Assembly (NCBI GenBank): GCA_022013695.1
Contig: JAKLPS010000017.1
Location: 59,265 to 123,264 of the forward strand
Origin: Weeksellaceae bacterium
GTDB lineage: Bacteria; Bacteroidota; Bacteroidia; Flavobacteriales; Weeksellaceae
DNA length: 64,000 nt
Direction of reading: 5' to 3'
The notes beneath the pieces are model-generated. The model did no database searches. It had not been told where the DNA came from and saw only the letters and a program-made list of their open reading frames with translations. Made by a program: the position numbers and the translations under genes. Every line of letters starts with the position of its first letter. The first letter of the stretch is position 1. This document shows positions 1 to 9,934 of this stretch, piece by piece.

Positions 1-3000
1 CCTTACCAGAGTTCTCTGCAATGATAACGGCGTTGTACGCATCCCATTTCGCAATCATATCTCCTTTTTTCACTTTGTCGCCGGATTTTACAAACAACTC
101 GGATCCGTAAGGAACGTTGGCGATCATAATCGGTGTTCTGGCTTCGTTGTCTGCAACCAAACGGAATTCGGTTGAGCGGGAAACCACGATGTCTGCTGAC
201 TGTCCGTCTTCTCCTTCGGATTTAATGGTTCTGACCTCATCCATTTCTACGATACCATCGCGTTTTGCAACGATGCTTGGATTCTCAGAAATGTTAGTCG
301 AGACACCGCCTTGGTGGAAGGTTCTCAATGTCAACTGAGTTCCGGGCTCTCCAATGGATTGCGCAGCAATTACGCCCACAGCTTCTCCCATATGGATGCC
401 TTTACCAGTTGCAAGGTTACGGCCATAGCATTTGGCACAGATCCCTTTCTTGGCCTCACAAGTTAATGGAGAACGAACCTCAACGGCTTCGATTCCCGCT
501 TCGTCGATCGATTTAGCAACCGCTTCTACGATTAATTCGTCTGCTACTGCCAAGATCTCGTCCGTTTCTGGGTGATAGATATTGTGAAGAGACACTCTAC
601 CAAGAATTCTCTCAGCGATTTTTTCTACGATATCATCATTTTTCTTAAGTGCCGTGATTTCTGTACCTCTCAGTGTTCCACAATCTTGTTCTGTAATAAT
701 GACATCTTGCGCCACATCCACCAATCTTCTGGTCAAGTAGCCGGCATCGGCCGTTTTAAGAGCGGTATCTGCAAGACCTTTACGAGCACCGTGGGTAGAG
801 ATAAAGTATTCCAAAATCGACAAACCTTCTTTGAAGTTCGCAAGAATCGGGTTTTCAATAATCTCTGCGCCCACGGAACCGGCTTTTTGTGGTTTTGCCA
901 TCAAGCCCCTCATTCCGGAAAGCTGACGAATCTGTTCTTTAGAACCCCTGGCACCAGAATCAAGCATCATATATACGGAGTTGAATCCACCTTGATCTAC
1001 TTTCATTCTGCTCATAATCATCTCGGTAAGGCTGGCGTTGGTATTGGTCCAAACGTCGATGACCTGATTGTAACGCTCTGTATCGGTGATAAGACCCATG
1101 TTATAGTTGGCCTTGATCTCATCTACAGTTTCGATAGAAGTAGCGATCATTTTCTTTTTCTCAACCGGGATCACGATATCTCCAAGACTAAATGAAAGAC
1201 CTCCTTTGAATGCGTTGGCATATCCGAGATTTTTCATATCGTCCAAGAATTTCACTGTCGTTGGGAAATCTGTATCTGCCAAAACCTGACCGATGACGTT
1301 TCTAAGAGATTTTTTAGTCAATAATTCGTCGATATATCCCGAGGCTTTCGGCACGATTTGATTGAATAAAATCCGACCGACGGTTGTTGCAAACAATTTC
1401 GTCTTGATCTCTCCATTTTCTTTGATAGGAAGGCGGCATCTTACTTTTGCATTAAGAGACACTTGTCCCTCGGCATAAGCAATCTCGACTTCTTCGGGAG
1501 AATAGAAAGCCAGACCTTCACCTTTAACTTTAACCTCGTCAGTCGAATGCGCTTCTTTGGTCATAAAATAGAGACCCAAAACCATGTCCTGAGATGGTAC
1601 CGTAATCGGAGAGCCATTCGCCGGGTTGAGGATATTCTGAGAACCCAACATCAATAGTTGCGCTTCCAAAATAGCTTCCGGACCAAGCGGTAAGTGCACC
1701 GCCATCTGATCTCCATCGAAATCGGCGTTGAAAGCCGTCGTTACCAACGGGTGAAGCTGGATGGCTTTCCCCTCGATCATCTTAGGCTGGAACGCTTGGA
1801 TGCCCAGTCTGTGCAAAGTCGGTGCTCTGTTCAAAAGTACAGGGTGACCCTTCATTACATTTTCGAGAATATCGTAAACCACAGGTTCTTTTCTGTCGAT
1901 GATTCTTTTGGCAGATTTTACAGTTTTTACAATTCCTCTCTCGATCAATTTTCTGATAATGAATGGTTTGTAAAGTTCTGCCGCCATATCTTTTGGGATA
2001 CCGCACTCGTGAAGTTGAAGACTAGGTCCTACTACAATTACCGAACGGGCGGAGTAATCTACCCTTTTCCCCAATAAATTCTGACGGAAACGACCTTGTT
2101 TACCTTTCAAAGAATCGGAAAGGGATTTCAATGGTCTGTTTGATTCCGATTTTACCGCAGAAGATTTTCTTGTATTATCGAATAGCGAATCTACTGATTC
2201 CTGAAGCATACGCTTCTCATTTCTCAAGATCACTTCCGGCGCTTTGATTTCCAAAAGTCTTTTCAAACGGTTGTTTCTGATGATAACTCTTCTGTAAAGG
2301 TCATTCAAATCAGAAGTTGCAAAACGTCCTCCGTCCAACGGAACCAATGGCCTCAATTCCGGCGGGATCACGGGAAGCACACGCATAATCATCCACTCCG
2401 GCTTGTTGATCATTCGGGTATTGGCACCTCTCAATGCTTCTACCACATTTAATCTTTTAAGAGCCTCGGTTCTTCTTTGTTTAGAAGATTCGTTGTGCGC
2501 TTTGTGTCTTAGATCGAATGATAGAGAATCGAGATCGATTCTTTTTAACAATTCTTCCACCGCTTCTGCTCCCATTTTCGCAATGAATTTGTTGGGATCC
2601 GAATCATCAAGATATTGATTATCTGCAGGAAGCGTCTCCAAAACGTCCAGATATTCTTCTTCCGTCAGGAATTCCTTATCCTCGAAGTCGGAACCGTCTG
2701 CTTTCTTGGCAATACCTTGCTGGATCACGACGTATCTTTCGTAATAGATAATCATATCCAATTTCTTGGAAGGAATACCCAATAAATAACCGATTTTGTT
2801 TGGCAAAGAACGGAAATACCAGATATGAGCGACAGGAACCACCAAACCGATATGACCGATCCTTTCCCGACGTACTTTTTTCTCGGTCACTTCTACGCCG
2901 CAACGGTCACAAACGATGCCTTTGTAGCGGATGCGTTTGTATTTTCCACAAGCACACTCATAATCCTTTACAGGACCAAAAATCTTCTCACAGAATAGGC

Positions 3001-3142
3001 CGTCTCTTTCCGGCTTGTGGGTACGATAATTAATCGTTTCAGGTTTTAGGACTTCGCCTCTCGATTCCTGAAGAATGGATTCTGGCGAAGCTAAACCAAT
3101 GGTGATTTTATTAAATCGACTTGTTTTATTTTTATTTGACAT
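1..3142 (-). CDS. rpoC: DNA-directed RNA polymerase subunit beta', 3' end beyond window
   Basis: Largest catalytic subunit of RNA polymerase. About 1,047 residues from the N-terminus are present; the gene runs off the left edge, so roughly the last quarter is missing. The start is the ATG at 3142 ([13 protein letters not shown]). Visible landmarks are the N-terminal zinc-binding region (CACGKY, then CDRCG) and the active-site motif NADFDGD at residues 472-478, whose three aspartates hold the catalytic magnesium. It lies 136 bp downstream of rpoB on the same strand. That gap is AT-rich, with no terminator and no clear promoter, so co-transcription with rpoB is likely. The frame is intact throughout the visible part. 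Confidence 0.97.
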   Translation of the reverse strand, partial: MSNKNKTSRFNKITIGLASPESILQESRGEVLKPETINYRTHKPERDGLFCEKIFGPVKDYECACGKYKRIRYKGIVCDRCGVEVTEKKVRRERIGHIGLVVPVAHIWYFRSLPNKIGYLLGIPSKKLDMIIYYERYVVIQQGIAKKADGSDFEDKEFLTEEEYLDVLETLPADNQYLDDSDPNKFIAKMGAEAVEELLKRIDLDSLSFDLRHKAHNESSKQRRTEALKRLNVVEALRGANTRMINKPEWMIMRVLPVIPPELRPLVPLDGGRFATSDLNDLYRRVIIRNNRLKRLLEIKAPEVILRNEKRMLQESVDSLFDNTRKSSAVKSESNRPLKSLSDSLKGKQGRFRQNLLGKRVDYSARSVIVVGPSLQLHECGIPKDMAAELYKPFIIRKLIERGIVKTVKSAKRIIDRKEPVVYDILENVMKGHPVLLNRAPTLHRLGIQAFQPKMIEGKAIQLHPLVTTAFNADFDGDQMAVHLPLGPEAILEAQLLMLGSQNILNPANGSPITVPSQDMVLGLYFMTKEAHSTDEVKVKGEGLAFYSPEEVEIAYAEGQVSLNAKVRCRLPIKENGEIKTKLFATTVGRILFNQIVPKASGYIDELLTKKSLRNVIGQVLADTDFPTTVKFLDDMKNLGYANAFKGGLSFSLGDIVIPVEKKKMIATSIETVDEIKANYNMGLITDTERYNQVIDVWTNTNASLTEMIMSRMKVDQGGFNSVYMMLDSGARGSKEQIRQLSGMRGLMAKPQKAGSVGAEIIENPILANFKEGLSILEYFISTHGARKGLADTALKTADAGYLTRRLVDVAQDVIITEQDCGTLRGTEITALKKNDDIVEKIAERILGRVSLHNIYHPETDEILAVADELIVEAVAKSIDEAGIEAVEVRSPLTCEAKKGICAKCYGRNLATGKGIHMGEAVGVIAAQSIGEPGTQLTLRTFHQGGVSTNISENPSIVAKRDGIVEMDEVRTIKSEGEDGQSADIVVSRSTEFRLVADNEARTPIMIANVPYGSELFVKSGDKVKKGDMIAKWDAYNAVIIAENSGK

Positions 3143-3278
3143 TTGTTAGATTTTAAATTTTAGATTTACTCACGACTTAATATTTAATTATTTGAGTTCG
3201 TGAATACGCCGTATTTTAGATTTTATATTAATTTGCTGAATGATTGGCATTCAAAAATTTATAATTTAAAATTTAAAA

Positions 3279-6200
3279 TTATTCTTCAAGTCTTACATCC
3301 AGTCCAAGACCTTGCAACTCGTGAAGCAGGACATTAAAAGATTCCGGAATACCAGGCTCTGGCATTGCTTCTCCTTTCGCAATGGCTTCGTACGTTTTTG
3401 CTCTACCAATCACGTCATCTGACTTCACAGTCAAGATTTCTCTCAGGATGTTGGCCGCTCCAAAAGCTTCCAGAGCCCAAACCTCCATCTCTCCAAATCT
3501 CTGACCTCCAAATTGCGCTTTTCCGCCAAGCGGCTGTTGCGTAATCAATGAGTATGGTCCGATGGAACGCGCGTGCATTTTGTCATCAACCATGTGTCCC
3601 AGTTTCAACATATAAATGACGCCTACGGTTGCTGGCTGAGAGAATCTCTCGCCGGTTCCACCGTCATATAGGTAAGTGCTACCATATTTCGGAAGACCAG
3701 CTTGCTCGGTATATTCGGTAATTTGATCCAGTGTTGCGCCATCAAAAATCGGGGTCGCAAACTTCATCCCCAGTTTTGTACCGGCCCATCCAAGAACAGT
3801 TTCGTAGATCTGACCAATATTCATACGGGAAGGTACTCCCAGTGGATTCAAAACAATATCTACCGGCGTTCCATCTTCCAGGAACGGCATATCTTCTTCG
3901 CGCACGATTCTGGAAACGATACCTTTGTTCCCGTGGCGACCTGCCATTTTATCTCCAACATTCAGCTTACGTTTCTTCGCGATATAAACTTTGGCCAACT
4001 TGATGATGCCTGCAGGCAACTCATCTCCGATAGACAATGCAAATTTCTCACGGTTTTTGACGCCGGCAAGATCGTTGTATTTGATTTTGTAATTGTGAAT
4101 CAACTGTTTGATCAATTCATTTTTATCAAAATCGACCGTCCAATCTGCACCACTGATGTTGTTGTAATCTTCTACATTTTGCAGCAATTTCAAACTAAAT
4201 TTGGTTCCTTTGCTGATGACTTCTTCGTCGAGATCATTTTTCACACCTTGCGATGTTTTGCCGGAGACCAAAGTATTCAACTTGTCGATCAAAGTATTTC
4301 TTAGATCATCAAACTTAGCTTTGTAAGTATTTTCGATCTCTTCCAATTTGATTTTTTCCTCGCTTCTTTTCTTTTTGTCCTTGATATTTCTGGTGAACAA
4401 TTTTTTGTTGATGACGACGCCTCTGAGTGAAGAATCTGCTTTCAGAGAAGCATCTTTCACATCACCGGCTTTGTCTCCGAAGATTGCTCTTAGAAGTTTT
4501 TCTTCTGGCGTGGGATCGGACTCACCTTTTGGCGTGATTTTCCCGATTAGGATGTCCCCGGGCTTCACCTCGGCTCCGATTCGGATCATACCATTTTCAT
4601 CAAGATCTTTGGTGGCTTCCTCAGAAACGTTCGGGATATCTGCGGTCAATTCTTCCATACCCAATTTGGTATCACGCACTTCCAGCGAATATTCATCGAC
4701 GTGAATTGAGGTAAACCAGTCCTCACGAACAACTTTTTCGTTGATTACGATTGCATCTTCGAAGTTGTATCCTTTCCACGGCATGAAGGCTACTACAAGA
4801 TTTCTACCTAAGGCCAATTCGCCATTTTCAGTAGCATAACCGTCGCAAAGCACTTGTCCTTTTTCCACTGTTTCGCCTACTCTTACGTTTGGTCTCAGGG
4901 TAATGGTGGTACTTTGGTTGGTTTTTCTGAACTTGGTCAGTTTATATGTTTTAGTTGCAGAATCGAAGTTAACCAAATCGTCCTCTGCGCTTCTCTCGTA
5001 TTTAATAACAATCTTTTCAGCGTCCACATATTCTACAACGCCGGTTCCTTCTGCATTGATCAAAACTCTGGAGTCTCGGGCTACTTGTTTTTCCAAACCT
5101 GTACCCACAACCGGAGCTTGCGGATTCAATAATGGAACGGCCTGACGCATCATATTGGATCCCATCAAAGCTCTGTTTGCATCATCGTGCTCCAAGAACG
5201 GAATCAATGAGGCCGAAATACCTGAAATCTGGTTTGGAGCGACATCGATCAAATCTACTTGCTGAGGCTCGACCACTGGATAATCACCATCTAAACGGGC
5301 AATGATCCTGTCTGTCTGGAAAACGCCATTATCATCCAACTCCACGTTGGCCTGAGCAATCACTTTGTACTCCTCATCTTCTGCATTGAGATAGATCGGC
5401 TGTGTATTAAGATCTACTTTGCCATCGTGCACTTTTCTGTAAGGGGTTTCGATGAAACCAAGCGTATTGATTTTCGCATACATTCCTAAAGACGAAATCA
5501 AACCGATGTTTGGTCCCTCCGGCGTTTCGATCGGACAGATACGGCCGTAGTGCGTATGGTGAACGTCGCGCACCTCGAAGCCTGCTCTTTCTCTTGACAA
5601 TCCACCAGGTCCTAGGGCAGAAAGACGGCGCTTGTGCGTGATTTCTGACAACGGATTGGTCTGATCCATAAACTGAGAAAGTTGGTTGGTTCCAAAAAAT
5701 GAGTTGATGACTGAGGTCAAGGTTTTCGCATTGACCAAGTCAACCGGTGTGAAGATCTCGTTGTCTCTTACGTTCATTCTTTCTTTAATCGTTCTTGCGA
5801 TTCTGGAAAGACCTACGCCAAATTGTCCCGACAATTGCTCTCCCACGGTCTTGATTCTTCTGTTGGACAAGTGATCGATATCATCTACCTCCGCTTTGGA
5901 ATTTACCAGTTCTATAAGGTGTTTTACGATAGAGATGATATCTTCTTTTGTAAGAACCTGAGTGCCTTCAGCGATATTTAGATTTAATTTTTTATTCAGT
6001 CTGTAACGACCTACTTCTCCAAGAGAATATCTCTGCTCCGAGAAGAATAGTTTTTCGATAATTCCCCTTGCTGTTTCCTCATCCGGTGCATCTGCGTTTC
6101 TCAACTGACGGTAGATATATTCCACCGCTTCTTTTTCGGAGTTGGTTGGATCTTTTTGTAATGTATTTTGGATGATGGAGAACTCGTTGTTATTTTCTTT

Positions 6201-7106
6201 ATGAATCAAGATGGATTTGACGCCGGATTCCAAAATAATATCGAGGTGTTCTTTTTCAAGAATGGTTTCTCTGTCGAGGATGATTTCGTTTCTTTCGATA
6301 GAAACCACTTCGCCGGTATCTTCATCTACGAAGTCTTCGAACCACGTGTTCAAAACTCTCGCAGCCAATGTTCGTCCTTCTACTTTTTTAAGCGCAGCCT
6401 TAGAAACTTTCACTTCTTCGGCAAGGTCGAAGATCTGAAGAATTTCTTTATCAGATTCGAAACCGATGGCTCTTAATAATGTCGTTAAAGGTAATTTTTT
6501 CTTACGGTCGATGTACGCATACATCACGTTGTTGATATCCGTAGTAAACTCCATCCAAGATCCTTTGAAAGGGATAATTCTTGAATAATAAAGTTTGGTA
6601 CCATTGGCGTGGTAAGTCTGTCCGAAGAATACACCTGGAGACCTGTGTAACTGAGTTACGATAACACGTTCTGCACCATTGATGATGAAAGATCCACTAG
6701 GCGTCATATAAGGAACTGGACCTAAATATACATCCTGCACAACCGTCTGGAAATCTTCGTGTTCCGGATCTGTACAATATAATTTAAGTCTGGCTTTTAG
6801 AGGAACGTTGTAAGTTAAACCTCTCTCCACACACTCATCGATAGAGTAACGCGGAGAATCTACCAGATAATCCAAAAATTCCAAAACAAATTGGTTTCTG
6901 GAGTCTGTAATGGGGAAATTTTCCTGGAACGTTTTGTAAAGCGATTCGTTCAAACGTTGCTCAGGAAGCGTGTCTAGCTGGAAAAATTCCTTGAAAGACT
7001 GGATTTGGATATCCAAAAAGTCTGGAGTATCGATTCTACCTTTCGCTGTAGAAAAGTTGATCCTTTCTGTACTCTGTACTTTAGGAGTGGCCTGTGTTTT
7101 ACTCAT
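3279..7106 (-). CDS. rpoB: DNA-directed RNA polymerase subunit beta
   Basis: Beta subunit of RNA polymerase, 1,275 aa, within the usual bacteroidotal length. It forms the catalytic core with RpoC and contains the rifampicin-binding region. The stretch [20 protein letters not shown] followed by [18 protein letters not shown] is the classic Rif cluster with wild-type-looking residues. The C-terminal part has [19 protein letters not shown] and [19 protein letters not shown] motifs typical of the family. The gene lies downstream of rplL, separated by 429 bp that contain a terminator, a promoter and a long leader, so it can be transcribed independently of the ribosomal protein genes. Confidence 0.98.
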   Translation of the reverse strand: MSKTQATPKVQSTERINFSTAKGRIDTPDFLDIQIQSFKEFFQLDTLPEQRLNESLYKTFQENFPITDSRNQFVLEFLDYLVDSPRYSIDECVERGLTYNVPLKARLKLYCTDPEHEDFQTVVQDVYLGPVPYMTPSGSFIINGAERVIVTQLHRSPGVFFGQTYHANGTKLYYSRIIPFKGSWMEFTTDINNVMYAYIDRKKKLPLTTLLRAIGFESDKEILQIFDLAEEVKVSKAALKKVEGRTLAARVLNTWFEDFVDEDTGEVVSIERNEIILDRETILEKEHLDIILESGVKSILIHKENNNEFSIIQNTLQKDPTNSEKEAVEYIYRQLRNADAPDEETARGIIEKLFFSEQRYSLGEVGRYRLNKKLNLNIAEGTQVLTKEDIISIVKHLIELVNSKAEVDDIDHLSNRRIKTVGEQLSGQFGVGLSRIARTIKERMNVRDNEIFTPVDLVNAKTLTSVINSFFGTNQLSQFMDQTNPLSEITHKRRLSALGPGGLSRERAGFEVRDVHHTHYGRICPIETPEGPNIGLISSLGMYAKINTLGFIETPYRKVHDGKVDLNTQPIYLNAEDEEYKVIAQANVELDDNGVFQTDRIIARLDGDYPVVEPQQVDLIDVAPNQISGISASLIPFLEHDDANRALMGSNMMRQAVPLLNPQAPVVGTGLEKQVARDSRVLINAEGTGVVEYVDAEKIVIKYERSAEDDLVNFDSATKTYKLTKFRKTNQSTTITLRPNVRVGETVEKGQVLCDGYATENGELALGRNLVVAFMPWKGYNFEDAIVINEKVVREDWFTSIHVDEYSLEVRDTKLGMEELTADIPNVSEEATKDLDENGMIRIGAEVKPGDILIGKITPKGESDPTPEEKLLRAIFGDKAGDVKDASLKADSSLRGVVINKKLFTRNIKDKKKRSEEKIKLEEIENTYKAKFDDLRNTLIDKLNTLVSGKTSQGVKNDLDEEVISKGTKFSLKLLQNVEDYNNISGADWTVDFDKNELIKQLIHNYKIKYNDLAGVKNREKFALSIGDELPAGIIKLAKVYIAKKRKLNVGDKMAGRHGNKGIVSRIVREEDMPFLEDGTPVDIVLNPLGVPSRMNIGQIYETVLGWAGTKLGMKFATPIFDGATLDQITEYTEQAGLPKYGSTYLYDGGTGERFSQPATVGVIYMLKLGHMVDDKMHARSIGPYSLITQQPLGGKAQFGGQRFGEMEVWALEAFGAANILREILTVKSDDVIGRAKTYEAIAKGEAMPEPGIPESFNVLLHELQGLGLDVRLEE

Positions 7107-7433
7107 AAAATTATAAGAAAAAAGGGTTAAAAAATATTTTGATTCACGAAAAATATCAGAACAGATGGTTAAAAAGTAAAGTTTTTAGAAAAAAGACGTT
7201 TAAGTGGCGCTTAAATTATAGAAAAACAGTTAGTTTTTGTCTTGATTCTTGATTCTTTGTTCTTAAAATCTCCTCTAACTGCAACACCGGTATATCTTTT
7301 CACGGTGTAGTGCAAAATATTTTAATTCTCGAGGCTTGATTTTTGACATATCAATAGACGGCAATGCTCTTTCATTGCTATGAAAGAGTGTAAGTAATCT
7401 AAAATATTTAATTAAGTCGCGCCAAAAGATTGG
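7107..7433 (-). promoter_or_regulatory. Long 5' leader of rpoBC with hairpins
   Basis: About 320 nt separate the predicted rpoB promoter from the rpoB start, and no open frame accounts for them. Inverted repeats seen are CTCTTTCA/TGAAAGAG (7367-7374 with 7381-7388, 6-nt loop), ACACCG/CGGTGT (7284-7289 with 7303-7308, extended by GCA/TGC across a 2-nt bulge) and TTTAAG/CTTAAA (7199-7204 with 7210-7215). A leader this long is unusual among the short leaders elsewhere in the window. A role in feedback control or attenuation of RNA polymerase synthesis is inference only. Confidence 0.5.
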
Positions 7434-7464
7434 CAAATGTACAAATTATTTCTGCACTTTGCAA
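7434..7464 (-). promoter_or_regulatory. rpoBC promoter (TTG-N20-TAnnTTTG)
   Basis: On the minus strand TTG (7464-7462) is followed after 20 nt by TACATTTG (7441-7434). This matches the Bacteroidota primary sigma promoter, with -33 TTG and -7 TAnnTTTG. It lies directly downstream of the rplL terminator, which supports a separate rpoBC transcription unit. Confidence 0.7.
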
Positions 7465-7486
7465 ATTCAAATCATATAGCAAAAAA

Positions 7487-7512
7487 AACTCCCAAACCTA
7501 AATTTGGGAGTT
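7487..7512 (-). terminator. Intrinsic terminator after rplL
   Basis: Perfect 10-bp stem AACTCCCAAA/TTTGGGAGTT with a 6-nt loop. A run of eight T follows on the minus strand (A-run at 7481-7488). It begins 24 nt past the rplL stop and ends the rplKAJL transcript. Confidence 0.88.
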
Positions 7513-7535
7513 CATATTTTAAAAGAGAAACTGAA

Positions 7536-7904
7536 TTATTTCAATTCTACTTCAGCACCAGCTTCTTCAAGTTGTTTCTTAAGAGCTTCTGCTTCGTCTT
7601 TAGAAATACCTTGTTTGATAGGAGCAGGAGCGCTGTCTACCATATCTTTAGCTTCCTTAAGACCTGCACCTGTTAAATCTTTTACCAATTTGACAACTGC
7701 TAATTTAGAAGCACCTGCCGCTTTCAGAATTACATCGAATTCTGTTTTCTCTTCAGCAACTTCTGTTCCGCTCCCTGCGGATACTACCACTGCAGCAGCA
7801 GCTGGCTCAATTCCGTACTCATCCTTAAGGATAGTAGCTAATTCGTTTACGTCTTTTACTGTTAAGTTTACTAGCGTTTCAGCTAAATTTTTTAAATCTG
7901 ACAT
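7536..7904 (-). CDS. rplL: 50S ribosomal protein L7/L12
   Basis: L7/L12, 122 aa, the multicopy stalk protein that recruits and activates translational GTPases. It has the expected architecture: an N-terminal dimerisation helix ([20 protein letters not shown]), an alanine-rich hinge at about residues 35-50, and a C-terminal domain with [20 protein letters not shown] and the conserved [13 protein letters not shown] segment. It is the last gene of rplK-rplA-rplJ-rplL, 48 bp after rplJ, and is followed by a strong terminator. Confidence 0.97.
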   Translation of the reverse strand: MSDLKNLAETLVNLTVKDVNELATILKDEYGIEPAAAAVVVSAGSGTEVAEEKTEFDVILKAAGASKLAVVKLVKDLTGAGLKEAKDMVDSAPAPIKQGISKDEAEALKKQLEEAGAEVELK

Positions 7905-7952
7905 TGTTGTAATGTTTTTTGTTGATTATTGATTGATTTTTTTGAGTTCTAA

Positions 7953-8546
7953 TTATTCAGCAGCTGGCGTTTCGTCAGTGCTTTCTGCAACAGGAGCTTC
8001 TGGAGCCGCCTCAGCAGGAGTTTCTTCTACAGCAGGAGCAGCTTCTTCAGCTTTAGCTTCTACAGTTTCAGATTTGTTTTGAAGCGCAGAAACAAGTCTT
8101 TGAATTGGAGACTGAAGCAATCCGATGATTTCACCGATCATTTCTTCTCTAGACTTGATGCTTACTAATGCATCTAAGTTTTCGTCACCAACATAGAAAG
8201 TTTCTTGTACGAAAGCTGATTTAAGAGCTGGCTTCTCTTCTTTCTTTCTGAAATCTTTGATCAATTTTGCCGGAGCGTTAGCCGTTTCAGCAATCATTAA
8301 TGCAGAGTTTCCTTTGAAAGTTTCGAACATCTCAGCGTAATCTACACCTTCGATCTGTTCCATTGCTTTTTGAAGCAATGTATTCTTCACAACTTTTACT
8401 TTGATATTTTGTTTGAAAGCCTGTCTTCTGAAGTCAGAAGATTTAGCAGCGTTCAACCCTTGTAGATCTGCTACATAAACTACTTTTGCATCCTGAAGCA
8501 AGTCTTTGATCTCTTGTATTGCTACAACTTTTTGGTCTTTTGTCAT
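7953..8546 (-). CDS. rplJ: 50S ribosomal protein L10 with acidic C-terminal tail
   Basis: L10, 197 aa, which anchors L7/L12 dimers to the ribosomal stalk base. The core (MTKDQKVVAIQEIKDLLQDA, then FRRQAFKQNIKVKVVKNTLL) is normal. Residues from about 165 to the end form a low-complexity Ala/Glu/Pro tail (EEAAPAVEETPAEAAPEA) that makes the protein longer than the roughly 165-175 aa of many L10 proteins. It begins 17 bp after rplA, so there is no room for a separate L10 leader of the kind known in enterobacteria. A role for the tail is unknown. Confidence 0.96.
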   Translation of the reverse strand: MTKDQKVVAIQEIKDLLQDAKVVYVADLQGLNAAKSSDFRRQAFKQNIKVKVVKNTLLQKAMEQIEGVDYAEMFETFKGNSALMIAETANAPAKLIKDFRKKEEKPALKSAFVQETFYVGDENLDALVSIKSREEMIGEIIGLLQSPIQRLVSALQNKSETVEAKAEEAAPAVEETPAEAAPEAPVAESTDETPAAE

Positions 8547-8563
8547 TGTCTTAAGGATTATAA

Positions 8564-9256
8564 TTAGTTAACAGATTTAGTATCAATTGCGATTCCAGGA
8601 CTCATCGTAGAAGACATATAAATGCTTTTTACATAAACTCCTTTTGCTGCAGTTGGTTTCAATTTTACCAATGTTGAGATTAATTCTGCAGCATTTTCTT
8701 TGATCTTAGCAGCATCGAAAGACACTTTACCAATCCCTGCGTGGATGATCCCATATTTATCTACTTTGAAATCGATTTTACCAGCTTTCACCTCAGCGAC
8801 AGCTTTTCCGATGTCCATAGTTACAGTACCAGATTTAGGATTTGGCATCAGACCTCTTGGCCCTAAAACTCTACCCAATGGTCCTAGTTTACCCATAACT
8901 GCAGGCATCGTGACGATAACGTCAACATCTGTCCAGCCGTTTTTGATTTTAGTCAAATACTCGTCAAGACCCACATAGTCTGCACCAGCTTCTTTCGCTT
9001 CTGCTTCTTTGTCGGGCGTTACCAAAGCCAAAACTTTGATGTCTTTACCGGTACCGTGAGGCAGCGATACGACACCTCTTACCATTTGGTTCGCTTTTCT
9101 TGGATCTACACCCAGTCTGACAGCGATATCTACCGATGCGTCGAATTTTGCAAAATTTACTTCTTTAACCAAAGCAGACGCTTCGTCTAGATTGTAAATT
9201 TTATTTTTTTCCACTTTGCTTAAAGCTTCTTTTTGCTTTTTTGTCAATTTTGCCAT
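8564..9256 (-). CDS. rplA: 50S ribosomal protein L1
   Basis: L1, 230 aa, which binds 23S rRNA to form the mobile L1 stalk and in several bacteria represses its own operon by binding the rplK-rplA mRNA. Family signatures are visible: the segment [10 protein letters not shown] near residue 138 with the preceding [13 protein letters not shown], and the C-terminal [19 protein letters not shown]. It lies 11 bp downstream of rplK in the same operon. Confidence 0.97.
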   Translation of the reverse strand: MAKLTKKQKEALSKVEKNKIYNLDEASALVKEVNFAKFDASVDIAVRLGVDPRKANQMVRGVVSLPHGTGKDIKVLALVTPDKEAEAKEAGADYVGLDEYLTKIKNGWTDVDVIVTMPAVMGKLGPLGRVLGPRGLMPNPKSGTVTMDIGKAVAEVKAGKIDFKVDKYGIIHAGIGKVSFDAAKIKENAAELISTLVKLKPTAAKGVYVKSIYMSSTMSPGIAIDTKSVN

Positions 9257-9267
9257 TTCTTTAAGTT

Positions 9268-9711
9268 TTAAGCGTTAGTTGGTTTAGTTCCCGTTACTCT
9301 CAATCCCATAGATCTAGCAGTACCCGCAACCATAGAAAGTGCAGGATCAACAGTGAAACAGTTTAAGTCTCCCATTTTGTCCTCGGCAATTTTCTGAACC
9401 TGCGCCCAAGATACAGCACCAACTTTGTTTCTGTTGGGTTCTCCGGAACCGCTTTTCAGCTTTGCAGCTTCCAATAATTGGATTGCAACCGGAGGTGTTT
9501 TGATGATGAATTCGAAAGATTTATCTTCGAAAACTGTGATAACTACCGGAAGAACTTGACCAGGTTTATCCTGCGTTCTACCGTTGAATTGTTTGCAAAA
9601 CTCCATGATGTTCACACCTGCAGAACCCAAAGCTGGGCCAACTGGTGGAGAAGGGTTGGCAGCGCCACCTTTCACCTGAAGTTTTACCATTTTAAAGACT
9701 TTTTTAGCCAT
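9268..9711 (-). CDS. rplK: 50S ribosomal protein L11
   Basis: L11, 147 aa, part of the GTPase-associated centre with 23S rRNA and needed for stringent-response activation by RelA-type enzymes. The N-terminal [20 protein letters not shown] and the C-terminal RNA-binding part ([14 protein letters not shown]) are standard. In most bacteria nusG lies just upstream. Here a trehalose locus of about 6 kb lies between them, and rplK has its own promoter and a structured leader. Confidence 0.97.
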   Translation of the reverse strand: MAKKVFKMVKLQVKGGAANPSPPVGPALGSAGVNIMEFCKQFNGRTQDKPGQVLPVVITVFEDKSFEFIIKTPPVAIQLLEAAKLKSGSGEPNRNKVGAVSWAQVQKIAEDKMGDLNCFTVDPALSMVAGTARSMGLRVTGTKPTNA

Positions 9712-9735
9712 TTTAATGTTTTGATTTGATTAATA

Positions 9736-9764
9736 AATAATTGAATGTGGAAGCATTAATTATT
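9736..9764 (-). promoter_or_regulatory. Hairpin in rplK leader, candidate autoregulatory site
   Basis: AATAATT(G)AATG at 9736-9747 pairs with CATTAATTATT at 9754-9764 around a 6-nt loop, giving an 11-bp stem with one bulged base, 24 nt upstream of the rplK start. L1 of other bacteria binds a leader structure in this operon. Whether this hairpin is an L1 target is inference from position only. Confidence 0.35.
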
Positions 9765-9810
9765 CAACATAAGTCTTTTAAGCATAATAAAAGAATTATA
9801 TTTCGGATTG

Positions 9811-9840
9811 CAAAAGTATAAATAATTTTTGAAATAGCAA
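9811..9840 (-). promoter_or_regulatory. rplKAJL promoter (TTG-N19-TACTTTTG)
   Basis: On the minus strand TTG (9840-9838) and TACTTTTG (9818-9811) are separated by 19 nt, an excellent match to the Bacteroidota promoter. It lies between the TonB receptor terminator and rplK, with a leader of about 95 nt. It gives the ribosomal operon a start independent of the upstream trehalose genes. Confidence 0.72.
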
Positions 9841-9879
9841 ACGGAATGTGTTGATTTTTAGAAAGATTGTTAAAATAAA

Positions 9880-9911
9880 AATTCATCCCAAAATAAACTT
9901 TGGGATGAATT
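9880..9911 (-). terminator. Intrinsic terminator after trehalose-locus TonB receptor
   Basis: Perfect 13-bp stem AATTCATCCCAAA/TTTGGGATGAATT with a 6-nt loop, followed on the minus strand by TTTTATTTTA. It lies 23 nt after the receptor stop codon and insulates rplK from the sugar operon. Confidence 0.85.
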
Positions 9912-9934
9912 ACAATAACTATGAAAAATCTAAT

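Noticed and set aside
572..1195. 207-codon open frame on the plus strand
   Set aside because: It is antisense to rpoC, whose frame is intact and strongly conserved; the translated product has no recognisable features.
3702..4304. 200-codon open frame on the plus strand
   Set aside because: Antisense shadow of rpoB.
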